This document shows, in pieces, positions 1 to 7,673 of a stretch of DNA of 64,000 bases. A program made the position numbers and the translations under genes. Under the pieces are notes generated by a model. That model was not told the origin of the DNA, searched no databases, and saw nothing but the letters and a program-made list of their open reading frames with translations. Numbering within the stretch: the first letter of the stretch is position 1; each line of letters starts with the position of its first letter. Origin of the DNA: Bacilli bacterium (GTDB lineage Bacteria > Bacillota_I > Bacilli_A > RFN20 > CAG-826); the NCBI GenBank assembly GCA_017651565.1, contig JAGCCQ010000007.1, positions 1-64,000 of the forward strand, in the 5' to 3' direction.

Positions 1-258
1 ATTTCTTGGTGAGAAACCTTTAGCATTAGGAAAATCGATTTTTAGAGAAGATGATAGTTTTTGAATGAAGAATGTACCATATTTTTGATTTTCACTGATT
101 GCTTTGCCAATTCTAAAATATAAATAAATTAGTTCTTTATTGGATTCATATAGAATCTTGTTTCTAGTGTTTATAATGTCTTGCTTAATTGTGTTTAGAG
201 CATAGCCTAGTTCTTTCATATCTACATGTTGATCTTCTGCTGTATTATTGTTTTTCAT
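1..258 (-). CDS. YhcG-like PDDEXK nuclease family protein, N-terminal part (DUF1016)
   Basis: Only the first 86 codons lie in the window; the frame is open to base 1 and continues off the left edge. The visible part has the look of the DUF1016 N-terminal domain of YhcG-type proteins: a helical stretch ending in ELIYLYFRIGKAISE, then a segment FIQKLSSSLKIDFP and the closing GFSPRN motif. In known full-length members (about 330-350 aa) a PD-(D/E)XK nuclease domain follows; it cannot be seen here. The start at 258 is set by an AGGAGG site 8-10 bases upstream. The gene follows the broken RhuM-like gene in the same direction and has the same leader sequence. Such genes are often found in restriction-modification and other accessory islands. 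Family call fairly sure, function inferred. Confidence 0.75.
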   Translation of the reverse strand, partial: MKNNNTAEDQHVDMKELGYALNTIKQDIINTRNKILYESNKELIYLYFRIGKAISENQKYGTFFIQKLSSSLKIDFPNAKGFSPRN

Positions 259-312
259 AAAAATACCTCCTATTTATATAGAGAGGCAGTTTTTTGAAAA
301 GTTGATAAAATT
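259..312 (-). repeat. Shared 50-bp leader repeat, copy 1
   Basis: First of three near-identical leaders lying directly upstream of minus-strand genes in this strip (others at 1196-1250 and 1885-1938). Reading toward the gene, each has a TCAACTTTTCAAAAAA-type stretch, a C-rich patch next to CTCTATATAA, and an AGGAG-type ribosome site just before the ATG. This copy begins three bases after the stop of the upstream broken gene. Confidence 0.75.
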
Positions 313-314
313 AA

Positions 315-1195
315 TTAAAAATTGGAAATTTTATCGTTCAGAATATTAGTTACTACATCATTAGGTTTAGTATTCTCCATTAAGTGCATAGTGGTTAATT
401 TCTTTCCTATATTATTTAATGATGAACCTAAAGAATATACCTTATCATCAACAATAATGAATCTATCATGAAATGACTTATTTTCTATAATTTCTACATT
501 CACAAATTCTTCTTTAAATCTTCTTAATATATGTTCGCTAATTCTATTTATTTTATGGGTTATTAAAGAAATATTAATTGTTCTATTTACATTGACAAAG
601 TATTCTAAAAAATAATCATCTAAATACCCATCGATAATGATTATTTGTTTATTAGCAGTTCTTAATAAATAATTAACAAAAATAAATGCGGTAAATAATT
701 GATGTTCTAATAGTACTTTTTCGTTAGGCTTAAATATAGTAATTTCTTTTTCGACTCTATTTATTCTATTTTTTAGCGAAAAAACTTCCGAACATAAATT
801 TGAGTAGTTTTCATTTGTGATTATCGCTCTACTATTTTCAATTGCGTATCCTCTAAGTAAGTATTGTTTTAATACTGAGTTAGCCCATTTTCTAAAAATA
901 ATGCCATTTTTGACTTAACGCGATATCCGATAGAAATTATAACATCGAGATTGAAATATTCTATATGGTGTACTTGCCCTTTAACCTGACGTGCATTTTT
1001 TGCACATGAGCTTTTTTCTTCGAGTTCTCCTTCGGAAAATATATTTTTTATATGTTTAGAAATGACAGTTCTATCTCTATTAAAAAGCAAAGCTATATCG
1101 TCTTTTGATAACCATACTGTATCTTGGTTTGGTTCTATTCTTACGTCTAAAGAAATTTTCTCGTTTTTAAATTTTATAATTTCGTATTTTTCCAT
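315..1195 (-). pseudogene. RhuM/ORF6N-type protein with C-terminal PLD-like domain, broken by a one-base deletion
   Basis: Two reading frames join into one gene of about 293 codons. The first 100 residues match the RhuM virulence-protein type (WLSKDDIALLFNRDRTVISKHI, a helix-turn-helix-like segment, then HIEYFNLDVIISIGYRVKSK). In the visible frame it then runs into a stop, but shifting by one base at the A5 run (plus-strand T run near 905-909) restores NGIIFRKWANSVLKQYLLRG and stays open to 315. The C-terminal part has KQIIIIDGYLDDYFLEYF and HDRFIIVDDKVYSLGSSLNN, the pattern seen in the phospholipase D-like tail of ORF6N/RhuM proteins. One missing A is enough to explain the break. It could be true decay, phase variation at the homopolymer, or a consensus error. 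Domain identity is well supported; function is not known. Confidence 0.75.
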
Positions 1196-1250
1196 AAAAT
1201 TCCTCCTACTTATATAGAGGGGCTATTTTTTGAAAAGTTGACAAAAAAGT
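1196..1250 (-). repeat. Shared 50-bp leader repeat, copy 2
   Basis: Second copy of the leader, directly upstream of the RhuM-like gene. On the plus strand this copy also contains TTGACA (1240-1245), which could act as a -35 box toward the phosphoribosyltransferase remnant at 1275; that is speculative. Confidence 0.75.
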
Positions 1251-1274
1251 TAAATTAATTTTTATAACTTCTGA

Positions 1275-1474
1275 GTGGATGGCTTTTTAGCAGAAGGTAA
1301 CGCTGCTATAGGTCTTATAGACCTTATAAGGGAAGGAAACGCTAATGTAGTGGGAGTTCTGCTGCAATAGAAAAATATTTCCAAGGCGGTCATGAAAAGA
1401 TAGAAAAAATGGGCATACCAGTTTATTGCCCAGCATCAATAAAAGAATTCAAAGATAATAGGCCTTTATTCTAA
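1275..1474 (+). pseudogene. Purine phosphoribosyltransferase (xpt-like) C-terminal remnant
   Basis: The plus strand encodes the C-terminal third of a type I phosphoribosyltransferase: VDGFLAEGNAAIGLIDLIRE, which matches the PRPP-binding loop of xanthine/adenine-type enzymes, then NANVVGV, AAIEKYFQGGHEKIEKM and a tail ending in NRPLF with a TAA stop. A single base is missing near 1358-1360, so the natural frame is broken, and a TGA stands immediately before the fragment. The N-terminal two thirds are absent. It lies in opposite orientation between two minus-strand genes, as expected for the remains of a gene cut by insertion of the neighbouring cassette. No function is expected. Confidence 0.7.
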
Positions 1475-1498
1475 TTTGCATTAATCTTATATATTGCG

Positions 1499-1884
1499 TT
1501 ATTTTCTTTTATTTGTTTTAATACTAATAGATGGTGTGCGCCCTTCTTGGGATAAAGCTTCGTTAGTTAGCTTTCCACCATTTTTTCTTTTCTCTTTAAT
1601 TAAAGATACATATATATCTATTTTTATTTCATCAGATGCTACAAGACGGTATTTCTTTAATTCTTCGCCTTTATGTCTCAACTTATCTTTTCTCAAGTAT
1701 TTTCTAAAATAACTTTTTCATTTGAACTGGGATTAGGATTAACATCAAACTCTACATAGTCTCCTTTTATTCTTGGGCGATCGGTAATTTCAATATTTTC
1801 CCAAGTGCCATCTTCTAAAACACTAATCTCAATAGATGGGTGATATCTGGTTCTTTTGTTTTTAAATATTCTATATTTTTCCAT
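1499..1884 (-). pseudogene. Unknown small protein, broken by a one-base deletion
   Basis: Two overlapping short frames (1884-1693 and 1696-1499) read best as one 128-codon gene. The first begins MEKYRIFKNKRTRYHPS and ends soon after the A5 run at 1714-1718; adding one A there carries the reading into SYFRKYLRKDKLRHKGEELK and on to a Lys-rich end at 1499. I do not recognise the family. The middle is acidic and strand-forming (TWENIEITD, GDYVEFDVNP), the end basic and helical. It has its own AGGAG site and the third copy of the shared leader. The break has the same form as in the RhuM-like neighbour: A5 where A6 would restore the frame. Confidence 0.55.
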
Positions 1885-1938
1885 AAAAATAACTCCTACT
1901 TATTTAGAGGGCCTATTTTTTGAAAAGTTGATAAAAAT
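1885..1938 (-). repeat. Shared 50-bp leader repeat, copy 3
   Basis: Third copy of the leader, upstream of the unknown small gene. It differs from copies 1 and 2 at only a handful of positions over about 50 bases. Confidence 0.7.
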
Positions 1939-2014
1939 AATTAAAATCAGGAGATTTTCCCAATGGTAAAAACTCTAATAAATCTCTCTATTATTAATAT
2001 AGATATATATAAAG

Positions 2015-2050
2015 AAAAGGACATGAGTTTTAACTGCTTAATGTCCTTTT
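2015..2050. terminator. Bidirectional intrinsic terminator
   Basis: Perfect 10-bp arms (AAAAGGACAT and ATGTCCTTTT) around a 16-base loop. It ends the minus-strand operon of the 1434-aa surface protein and has U-rich tails on both strands. Confidence 0.8.
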
Positions 2051-2056
2051 ATAAAA

Positions 2057-5000
2057 TTATGGATTTGGCTGTGGTTGAGTATTGCCTGAATTGGTAAATA
2101 GGATATATTCAGAGCCACTAGCAGTACGAATATAGAACACACCTTCTCCAATGTAATAAACTGTTACAGCAGGGTTAGCACTTGTTGAAGTAGGGCTGGA
2201 ACCACTTAAACCAAATTCGAATATGTAGTAGCCGCTATCAGTAATTACAGTTTCTTTTTCAGGATAGTCAGTAACAGCAGCTAAACAACCATAGTCTGAA
2301 TAGATAAAGTTTTCTGTAACTACTTCGTTTGCTTCACGAGTATATTTGAATGTACCTATAACTTGAGGAGTTACTGTAGTACCACTAGTAGTATATCCTC
2401 CATCGGATTTAGTGAAGTCATACCATTTAGTCCATTCACCACTTTCGATTGTATCTGATACAGCAATAGTAATTGTTGGGTAAGGATTATTTTGACTTAC
2501 TACAGCAGGAACTTGAGTGTAGGAAACAACTCCGTTCATTCCACTTGTTAATTCAAAATTAGTTGCCAAATATTCAACTGTTAAGGTGAGCTGAGCGTTA
2601 ACATTTCTAAAGATAACTTCAATGCCGCTACTATTATTTGAGATATGGAGATAATAGCCAGTTGTGAATGTAGGTCCATCTCCTACCCAATCGTAACTAT
2701 ACTTAGCTATCAAAGTATAATTTGAAGTAAAACTAGTCTCGTTATATTCGATAGTTGTAGTGGCATAGTTATGAGCGGTGCTGCCTGAGCCTTCTGTTAC
2801 TATTGTAGTGATTTGCCTAATATAATTGTGCGTTATAGTGTTGTAATCGTAGTCAGTTATCCGTCGGATACGCCGCTGCGTTTGTCCTCCGACAGATCCG
2901 CCACTTAACGTCATACCATCACCAATATACTTAGATATTATAGCCGGATCGCTAGTAACTGTGATGGTGTTACCGTTTCGACTAATTGTATAAGTTCCAT
3001 CTGCATTAGGTGTTATAGTTCCATAGTAGGAATTCGTATCATCAATATTTAAAATTCCTGATCTAACAAGAGCATAAATGTCGTCTAAGTCTGCATTTTC
3101 ATCGAAGTCTGGGATAGCTCCAATATATTGTGCTCCATATGGAATGTCTCCTGAAATTGTGTCAACTACAAACATTTCATTTAGAGTTTTTCTATTTACT
3201 GTTTGAGCTGCAGCAGAAATATCTAGATAAATCAAATATCCTCCACAGCCACCTTGACAAGAACCTAGAGCATACTCTCCTTCATTAACAGGAATTTCAA
3301 AATAGTATATTCTTTTTGCATCAGATTGGTGGTTAGTATAATCAGGAATAAGAGTTGCATTTACGCCAATCCATCTTGTATCAAAAGCAAAAACATATTC
3401 TTCACCATTTACATAGAAATGCGTTTTATCTGTTGGTCTATTAGTAATGGTGGAATCATCAGACCATTCACCGTTTTCATATAAATAAATGTTATCTGCT
3501 ATTGGATCATCATTGTTTTTGTAAACGTATTTGATTTTCTCCATTGAAATAATATTATCGTTTGCATCACGCTCAATTTTGTGCAAAGCGAAGAAACTAT
3601 TATTATCATTGTGGTAGTTACCAGCAAAGAAATTAATGTAACCTTTTTCTTTCAACTTAAAGTCGACAGAATCTTCAGGCATTTGATAATTATCCTTATA
3701 TTCGTTGTTAATTAAAACTCTATCAGCTGTAATCAGTTTATCCATACCAATGCTAGAATTCATAAAGTGAATACCACTAACATATGTTGAATCAGTATCT
3801 AATGTATCTTCTAATTGTTGCAATGCAGTAGAAAATTTAACGAAGTTTAGACTTCCACTATAGTTATTGCTTGTTGCAACGCCATTTGTATTAAATGTTA
3901 TCGGGCTTAGCTGAGTGTTCCCGTTATAACAACTATCATTGATGGTATATAAATTTTTGCCGGTTCCAGTAAAACTACCATTGGAGTACGAGCTAGAGAT
4001 TCTTGCGATATCATATTGCGAGATACGAACGTCACCAAAGTTACCAGTTTGAAGAGTGGTTGTGTTTTGTCCATTATATCTATCATAATATCCACCAACA
4101 ACATATCCAGTATTCATTGGAGATGTGTAGAAATGTTCAACACTGATTTTGCCTTGCTGATAGTTAAAAGGATTGTCGTTACCTTTCAAACTATCTCCAT
4201 TAACAGTAAGTGGAATATATCCAGGTTGTCCTGATCTTTCGGTTATACCAGATGATAAAGTGAATCCAGCTTCTGTTGTCCCAGTATATGCAAAATTTTG
4301 AGTATTTAAATCATAGTTTCTTTCTGTGAGAGTTATTAAGGTATAGTCATTTGTTTGAGTTGAAGTACTGGTCCAAGAAGTATTACTTAGTCTTAAGTAA
4401 CGATTGTTGCTATATCTAAAATAGTACTGATTTCCACTTGTTGTTACTGTCCAAGATCCTGTATTAGTATTGCCTTCAAGACCACTATTGGTAGCTCTAA
4501 TATAATATGTGTTTCTATTGTAAACACAAGAAATTGTAACAGTTGATCCATTAGTCGGAGTTGGACTAATTGTAAATTCTGTAGCGCTTGCGAGGCTGGC
4601 AGTTGAACCAATACTTCCACTATAAGTGAGATATCTATAATTATTATTTGCCGAAATAGCGTATGTAATGTTATCTTTATATTCTGCTTGTAATTGGCCA
4701 TTCACTATAGACCAATCAGTTACGCTTGATTCTCCTACGCTAAAAGATGTTCCGTTATAATTTAAGTAGAAAACTTTTTCTTGAAGATCATTATTAGCGC
4801 TATTGTATCCGTTTATAGTTTCACTTACTTCTGCGTGTGCTACTAAAGCGCCATTTTTAAGATGCCATTTTGCAGCATTAGATGAATTTGCGGTAGTGGT
4901 TAAAGTGCCGGTATTAGAAATAGCAGTAAAGTTTCCAGTGTTGTCGCTTGTAGTTCTAACATAATAACAATTGTCTATTTGACTGTCATAATGCAATTCA

Positions 5001-6361
5001 TAAACTGTCTTAGCGGTACTTTCGCTGATATCTGTTAAGCCACCAACATAAGCTTTATGGTCTGTATTAGGAGCGTTTTCGCCAGTATTTCCACTTTGAT
5101 TAATAAAATAGTAGCTCCCAATAGTTTCGCCAGATACATATTCACTATCTGCAGCGACCGTTTTATCGGATGAATAGTAAACAGGTTTAGTAAAACTTGA
5201 ATACATTCTTCCGTAATGTCTATTATCGTAGAGGACATTCGTGTCTATTAAATCGCCATTTTCATCGTATATTTTTGTTTCTTTTTTTGGATACTCAGGA
5301 ATTGTTCCGTCACTTTTTCTTCCATCCATAAATCTCGATTTATAGATTCTTTGCAACATCTTTGCCATGTCAACAGAACCACCCCAAGAAGTTCCTGAAC
5401 TGTTGCTGACATAAGTTTTAGTTGTTGCTTTTGGGTCATATACTTGTTCGTTAACTAAATCGACAGTACGTTTATAATTAGGCTCAACAAAACCAAAAGC
5501 AATGTATTCTGATAGGTTTGTTGTGCCAATATTTTGGACAGATGCTAGTCCACTTTCAAAACTTAGGGATGCGCCATGAATTCCAACATTTGTTACAGTT
5601 GCGTTAGAGTAACCTGCAACAGCACCAGCTAAGGCATGTGCTGAATCTGTTGATGCAACAATTGTAACGTTATCTAAATAGAAATTTTGAACATAGTTAC
5701 CAGCGGTAGTGTATGTAACTAAAACATTATTGTCGTTTGTGTCGAGTAACTCATGAATAGTACCATCGCTATCAATGATTGATGAAGGTACGACATTTGT
5801 TGATTCAGTAGTACCTAATACACCAAATAATCCAAGTATTTCGTAAGAATCACTGTGAGTATTACTTCCTGATGGATGCCTTGGGTCTTTTGTGTATTCG
5901 CTATAATCGTTAGAAATAGTTAAATCGGTAATAACGTGACCATTACCATCAAAGGAACCAACAAAAGGATATTTAACAGTGCCAATAGGTGGAATTACAT
6001 AACTTTCGTCGTTACTGATATCCATATCTAAGTCTTTTGAAAGAATGAAATGATATTGTTGTTTAAGAACGTATTCGCCTGTATTTTCATCTAATACTGC
6101 TTCATTGAAGTAGCCCATTTCTTGCAGCCAAGAAAGGTAATATAACTGAATTGGACGAGCAATTTCAAATGGACTAGCAGCAGTGCCATCTCCACTTTCA
6201 AAATATGAACCATGAATGTTTCCGTCAACGCTAATAGGTGAAGATGTATCTGAATTAAACCAAGATATTGTAGGAAGCAAAATGGACATGCCAAAAGCAC
6301 ATGCGCTCACACCGAGTATCATTGCTTTAGTATTAAGTTTCTTAAAAATCTTAAGTGCCAT
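2057..6361 (-). CDS. Giant secreted surface protein with SipW/TasA-like signal (1434 aa)
   Basis: A very large exported protein of unknown precise function, probably a matrix or adhesin component. The N-terminus has a basic start, a hydrophobic segment (about residues 14-33) ending in Trp34-Phe35, then a short linker and VDGN; this resembles the alternative signal of SipW-processed TasA-type proteins rather than a normal signal. Residues 60-150 include SPFEIARPIQLYYLSWLQ and PFVGSFDGNGHVITDL, a GLUG/beta-helix-like adhesin segment. The middle is rich in Ser/Thr/Asn/Tyr strand repeats. Residues about 708-1050 are homologous to residues 1149-1450 of the other giant at 7674 (shared HFM, PEDSxDF, INFFAG/ISFFAG, GEYALGS motifs). 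The end is Pro/Gln-rich with no LPXTG motif or membrane anchor. An AAAGGA site precedes ATG 6361, 16 bases after the short partner gene. No cognate signal peptidase lies in the window. Confidence 0.8.
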   Translation of the reverse strand: MALKIFKKLNTKAMILGVSACAFGMSILLPTISWFNSDTSSPISVDGNIHGSYFESGDGTAASPFEIARPIQLYYLSWLQEMGYFNEAVLDENTGEYVLKQQYHFILSKDLDMDISNDESYVIPPIGTVKYPFVGSFDGNGHVITDLTISNDYSEYTKDPRHPSGSNTHSDSYEILGLFGVLGTTESTNVVPSSIIDSDGTIHELLDTNDNNVLVTYTTAGNYVQNFYLDNVTIVASTDSAHALAGAVAGYSNATVTNVGIHGASLSFESGLASVQNIGTTNLSEYIAFGFVEPNYKRTVDLVNEQVYDPKATTKTYVSNSSGTSWGGSVDMAKMLQRIYKSRFMDGRKSDGTIPEYPKKETKIYDENGDLIDTNVLYDNRHYGRMYSSFTKPVYYSSDKTVAADSEYVSGETIGSYYFINQSGNTGENAPNTDHKAYVGGLTDISESTAKTVYELHYDSQIDNCYYVRTTSDNTGNFTAISNTGTLTTTANSSNAAKWHLKNGALVAHAEVSETINGYNSANNDLQEKVFYLNYNGTSFSVGESSVTDWSIVNGQLQAEYKDNITYAISANNNYRYLTYSGSIGSTASLASATEFTISPTPTNGSTVTISCVYNRNTYYIRATNSGLEGNTNTGSWTVTTSGNQYYFRYSNNRYLRLSNTSWTSTSTQTNDYTLITLTERNYDLNTQNFAYTGTTEAGFTLSSGITERSGQPGYIPLTVNGDSLKGNDNPFNYQQGKISVEHFYTSPMNTGYVVGGYYDRYNGQNTTTLQTGNFGDVRISQYDIARISSSYSNGSFTGTGKNLYTINDSCYNGNTQLSPITFNTNGVATSNNYSGSLNFVKFSTALQQLEDTLDTDSTYVSGIHFMNSSIGMDKLITADRVLINNEYKDNYQMPEDSVDFKLKEKGYINFFAGNYHNDNNSFFALHKIERDANDNIISMEKIKYVYKNNDDPIADNIYLYENGEWSDDSTITNRPTDKTHFYVNGEEYVFAFDTRWIGVNATLIPDYTNHQSDAKRIYYFEIPVNEGEYALGSCQGGCGGYLIYLDISAAAQTVNRKTLNEMFVVDTISGDIPYGAQYIGAIPDFDENADLDDIYALVRSGILNIDDTNSYYGTITPNADGTYTISRNGNTITVTSDPAIISKYIGDGMTLSGGSVGGQTQRRIRRITDYDYNTITHNYIRQITTIVTEGSGSTAHNYATTTIEYNETSFTSNYTLIAKYSYDWVGDGPTFTTGYYLHISNNSSGIEVIFRNVNAQLTLTVEYLATNFELTSGMNGVVSYTQVPAVVSQNNPYPTITIAVSDTIESGEWTKWYDFTKSDGGYTTSGTTVTPQVIGTFKYTREANEVVTENFIYSDYGCLAAVTDYPEKETVITDSGYYIFEFGLSGSSPTSTSANPAVTVYYIGEGVFYIRTASGSEYILFTNSGNTQPQPNP

Positions 6362-6377
6362 GCGTTTCCTTTCTGCC

Positions 6378-7271
6378 TCATTCGACTGAGACGATAATGT
6401 CTTTTAAATCGTTGCCTAATGTAACGTCGTTTGCTCCCAAACCATTAATTTCAGTAAAGTCATCGTTTTCAGTGAACTTTTCAATTAATGATTCGTTGTA
6501 GTTTATGTAAAGAAGTACATTTAAGTGGTTTACATTGTTGATAGTTGTAACCGAAGTATATTGTAAAGTGAGAATAATCGAATCACGTTTACTATTTCCG
6601 TTTACTGCATCAATTATTACGAAATTTAAAGGAGTGATAGTAGGGGCAGCTGGAGGCTGTGGATTTATACCTGCTTTGAAGTAAGCGTCTGCTGCTTGCA
6701 TAAATGCGCTTACATTAGTGATATTATCTAAATCCTGATCAGTGCTATATGTTGTGAATGAATTATAGTTACTAAGTTGTCCTATCGAAAAGTCTGCTCC
6801 ACTAGAAATAAATTTGTATGTAGTTATGTCGCTTGGATCGTCTGGATCAGGATCGACAGCACTAGTGTTTCTAGTTATTTCAACAGTTACAGTTTTTGGA
6901 TCTTGAGCAGTTGCTGCAGGGACATCAGTTCCATATAGATGAATTCTTACCAATGCACCTGTATATGAATTTTGATGAATGAAGATAGTATCGTATGTGT
7001 TTAGTCTTAAATTCTTTAAGTCAAATTTCGGTGAACCATCAAGTTCTGAATCTACATCGGTTGCATCACCGTTATAGTCTTTTGTAAATTTGTAAACATA
7101 GAACTTTGCATGAGCATCATAAATATTTCCGCTAACAGTTTGACTACTTCCAACTTTTCGGTTTTCCATAAACCACGCTAAAGCAGCCGCACAAACGGCG
7201 AATAATGAAAAAAAGCACATAGATGCTGCGCCAATATATTTCAATGTTTGTTTGTTAATTTTGTTCATCAT
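6378..7271 (-). CDS. Short secreted protein with SipW/TasA-like signal (297 aa), partner of the giant
   Basis: First gene of a two-gene operon with the 1434-aa protein. It has a hydrophobic N-terminal segment (residues about 12-32) ending in Trp33-Phe34, then QTVSGN, the same layout as the other three surface proteins here and similar to TasA/camelysin-type precursors. The mature part has the DLKNLRLNTYDTIFI and ALVRIHLYG patterns that also occur, in diverged form, in the 263-aa protein at 12784, so the two are probable paralogs. By analogy with TasA systems it could be a fibre subunit and the giant its decorated partner; this is inference. Start 7271 has no clear ribosome site; the next codon is also ATG. 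I found no c-di-GMP aptamer upstream of this operon. Confidence 0.75.
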   Translation of the reverse strand: MMNKINKQTLKYIGAASMCFFSLFAVCAAALAWFMENRKVGSSQTVSGNIYDAHAKFYVYKFTKDYNGDATDVDSELDGSPKFDLKNLRLNTYDTIFIHQNSYTGALVRIHLYGTDVPAATAQDPKTVTVEITRNTSAVDPDPDDPSDITTYKFISSGADFSIGQLSNYNSFTTYSTDQDLDNITNVSAFMQAADAYFKAGINPQPPAAPTITPLNFVIIDAVNGNSKRDSIILTLQYTSVTTINNVNHLNVLLYINYNESLIEKFTENDDFTEINGLGANDVTLGNDLKDIIVSVE

Positions 7272-7285
7272 TTGTCAGAGAAATT

Positions 7286-7302
7286 ATTAGTCAGTCACTA
7301 AT
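7286..7302. promoter_or_regulatory. Palindrome upstream of the short surface-protein gene
   Basis: ATTAGT and ACTAAT arms separated by five bases, about 15 bases before the ATG at 7271. A TATAAT-like hexamer on the minus strand (7301-7306) overlaps it. It may be an operator; no convincing -35 box was found. Confidence 0.3.
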
Positions 7303-7534
7303 TATAACCCCGCACGTAAATAGTTTTACTTATATGAAGTTAATATGCAAGAACTAAATTATAATAATTTAACGATTTCCCTTTAAAATCGTAAAATTGT
7401 CATAAAAAGTGTTAATTATAAGTGTAATAGCAATTCATACTTGTATGTGTTTAGATTAGCACTCTAATTTGATTCTTTGATTTTGTATAAAAACCAAAAG
7501 AAAAGCCTGTTTAACGAAAAAATGTAAAAAAATA

Positions 7535-7563
7535 TTGGTATAGTTATTAACTATATGTATAAT
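7535..7563 (+). promoter_or_regulatory. Sigma-70-type promoter for riboswitch and giant gene
   Basis: TTGGTA (7535-7540), 17-base spacer, TATAAT (7558-7563). Transcription would begin near 7570, just before the aptamer. The spacer contains the palindrome TAGTTATTAACTA (7541-7553), a possible operator. Confidence 0.75.
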
Positions 7564-7573
7564 GAAATTGTAT

Positions 7574-7640
7574 AAGGGCAAAACTACAGAAATGTAGCGA
7601 CGCAAAACTAAAGGGTCTTAAAAAGATAGCCAGTTGCCGG
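7574..7640 (+). ncRNA. c-di-GMP-I (GEMM) riboswitch aptamer
   Basis: The leader has the GEMM-I signature in order: GGGCAAAAC, a hairpin CTACA-GAAA-TGTAG with the GAAA tetraloop, the conserved GACGCAAAAC, GGGTCT pairing with AGATAGCC for the second stem, and the closing TTGCC that pairs with GGCAA of the 5' strand. It lies between a good promoter and the start of the 1613-aa surface protein. A near-identical copy stands upstream of the 263-aa gene (13585-13655). Known GEMM-I RNAs bind cyclic di-GMP and control motility, biofilm and surface genes. Confidence 0.92.
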
Positions 7641-7663
7641 AGAAGAAAGGCAACTTTTTATTT
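7633..7663 (+). terminator. Riboswitch-controlled terminator (expression platform)
   Basis: GTTGCC (7633-7638) can pair with GGCAAC (7649-7654), followed by TTTTTATTTT. The left arm includes the TTGCC that closes the aptamer stem, so the two structures exclude each other: ligand-stabilised aptamer should prevent the terminator, giving an ON switch by antitermination (inference from pairing). Confidence 0.85.
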
Positions 7664-7673
7664 TCAAAAAACT

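Noticed and set aside
1494-1712. Plus-strand frame of 72 codons opposite the unknown broken gene
   Set aside because: It is antisense to the better-supported minus-strand gene, which has the shared leader and ribosome site.
2057-6361. Short overlapping reading frames in other frames of the giant genes
   Set aside because: They lack ribosome sites and recognisable composition, and the giant frame is continuous over more than 1400 codons; they are shadows.
7272-7530. A third c-di-GMP aptamer for the minus-strand operon of the 297- and 1434-aa proteins
   Set aside because: The GACGCAAA core and GGGTCT element are absent on the minus strand; only palindromes were found, so this operon must be controlled in another way.
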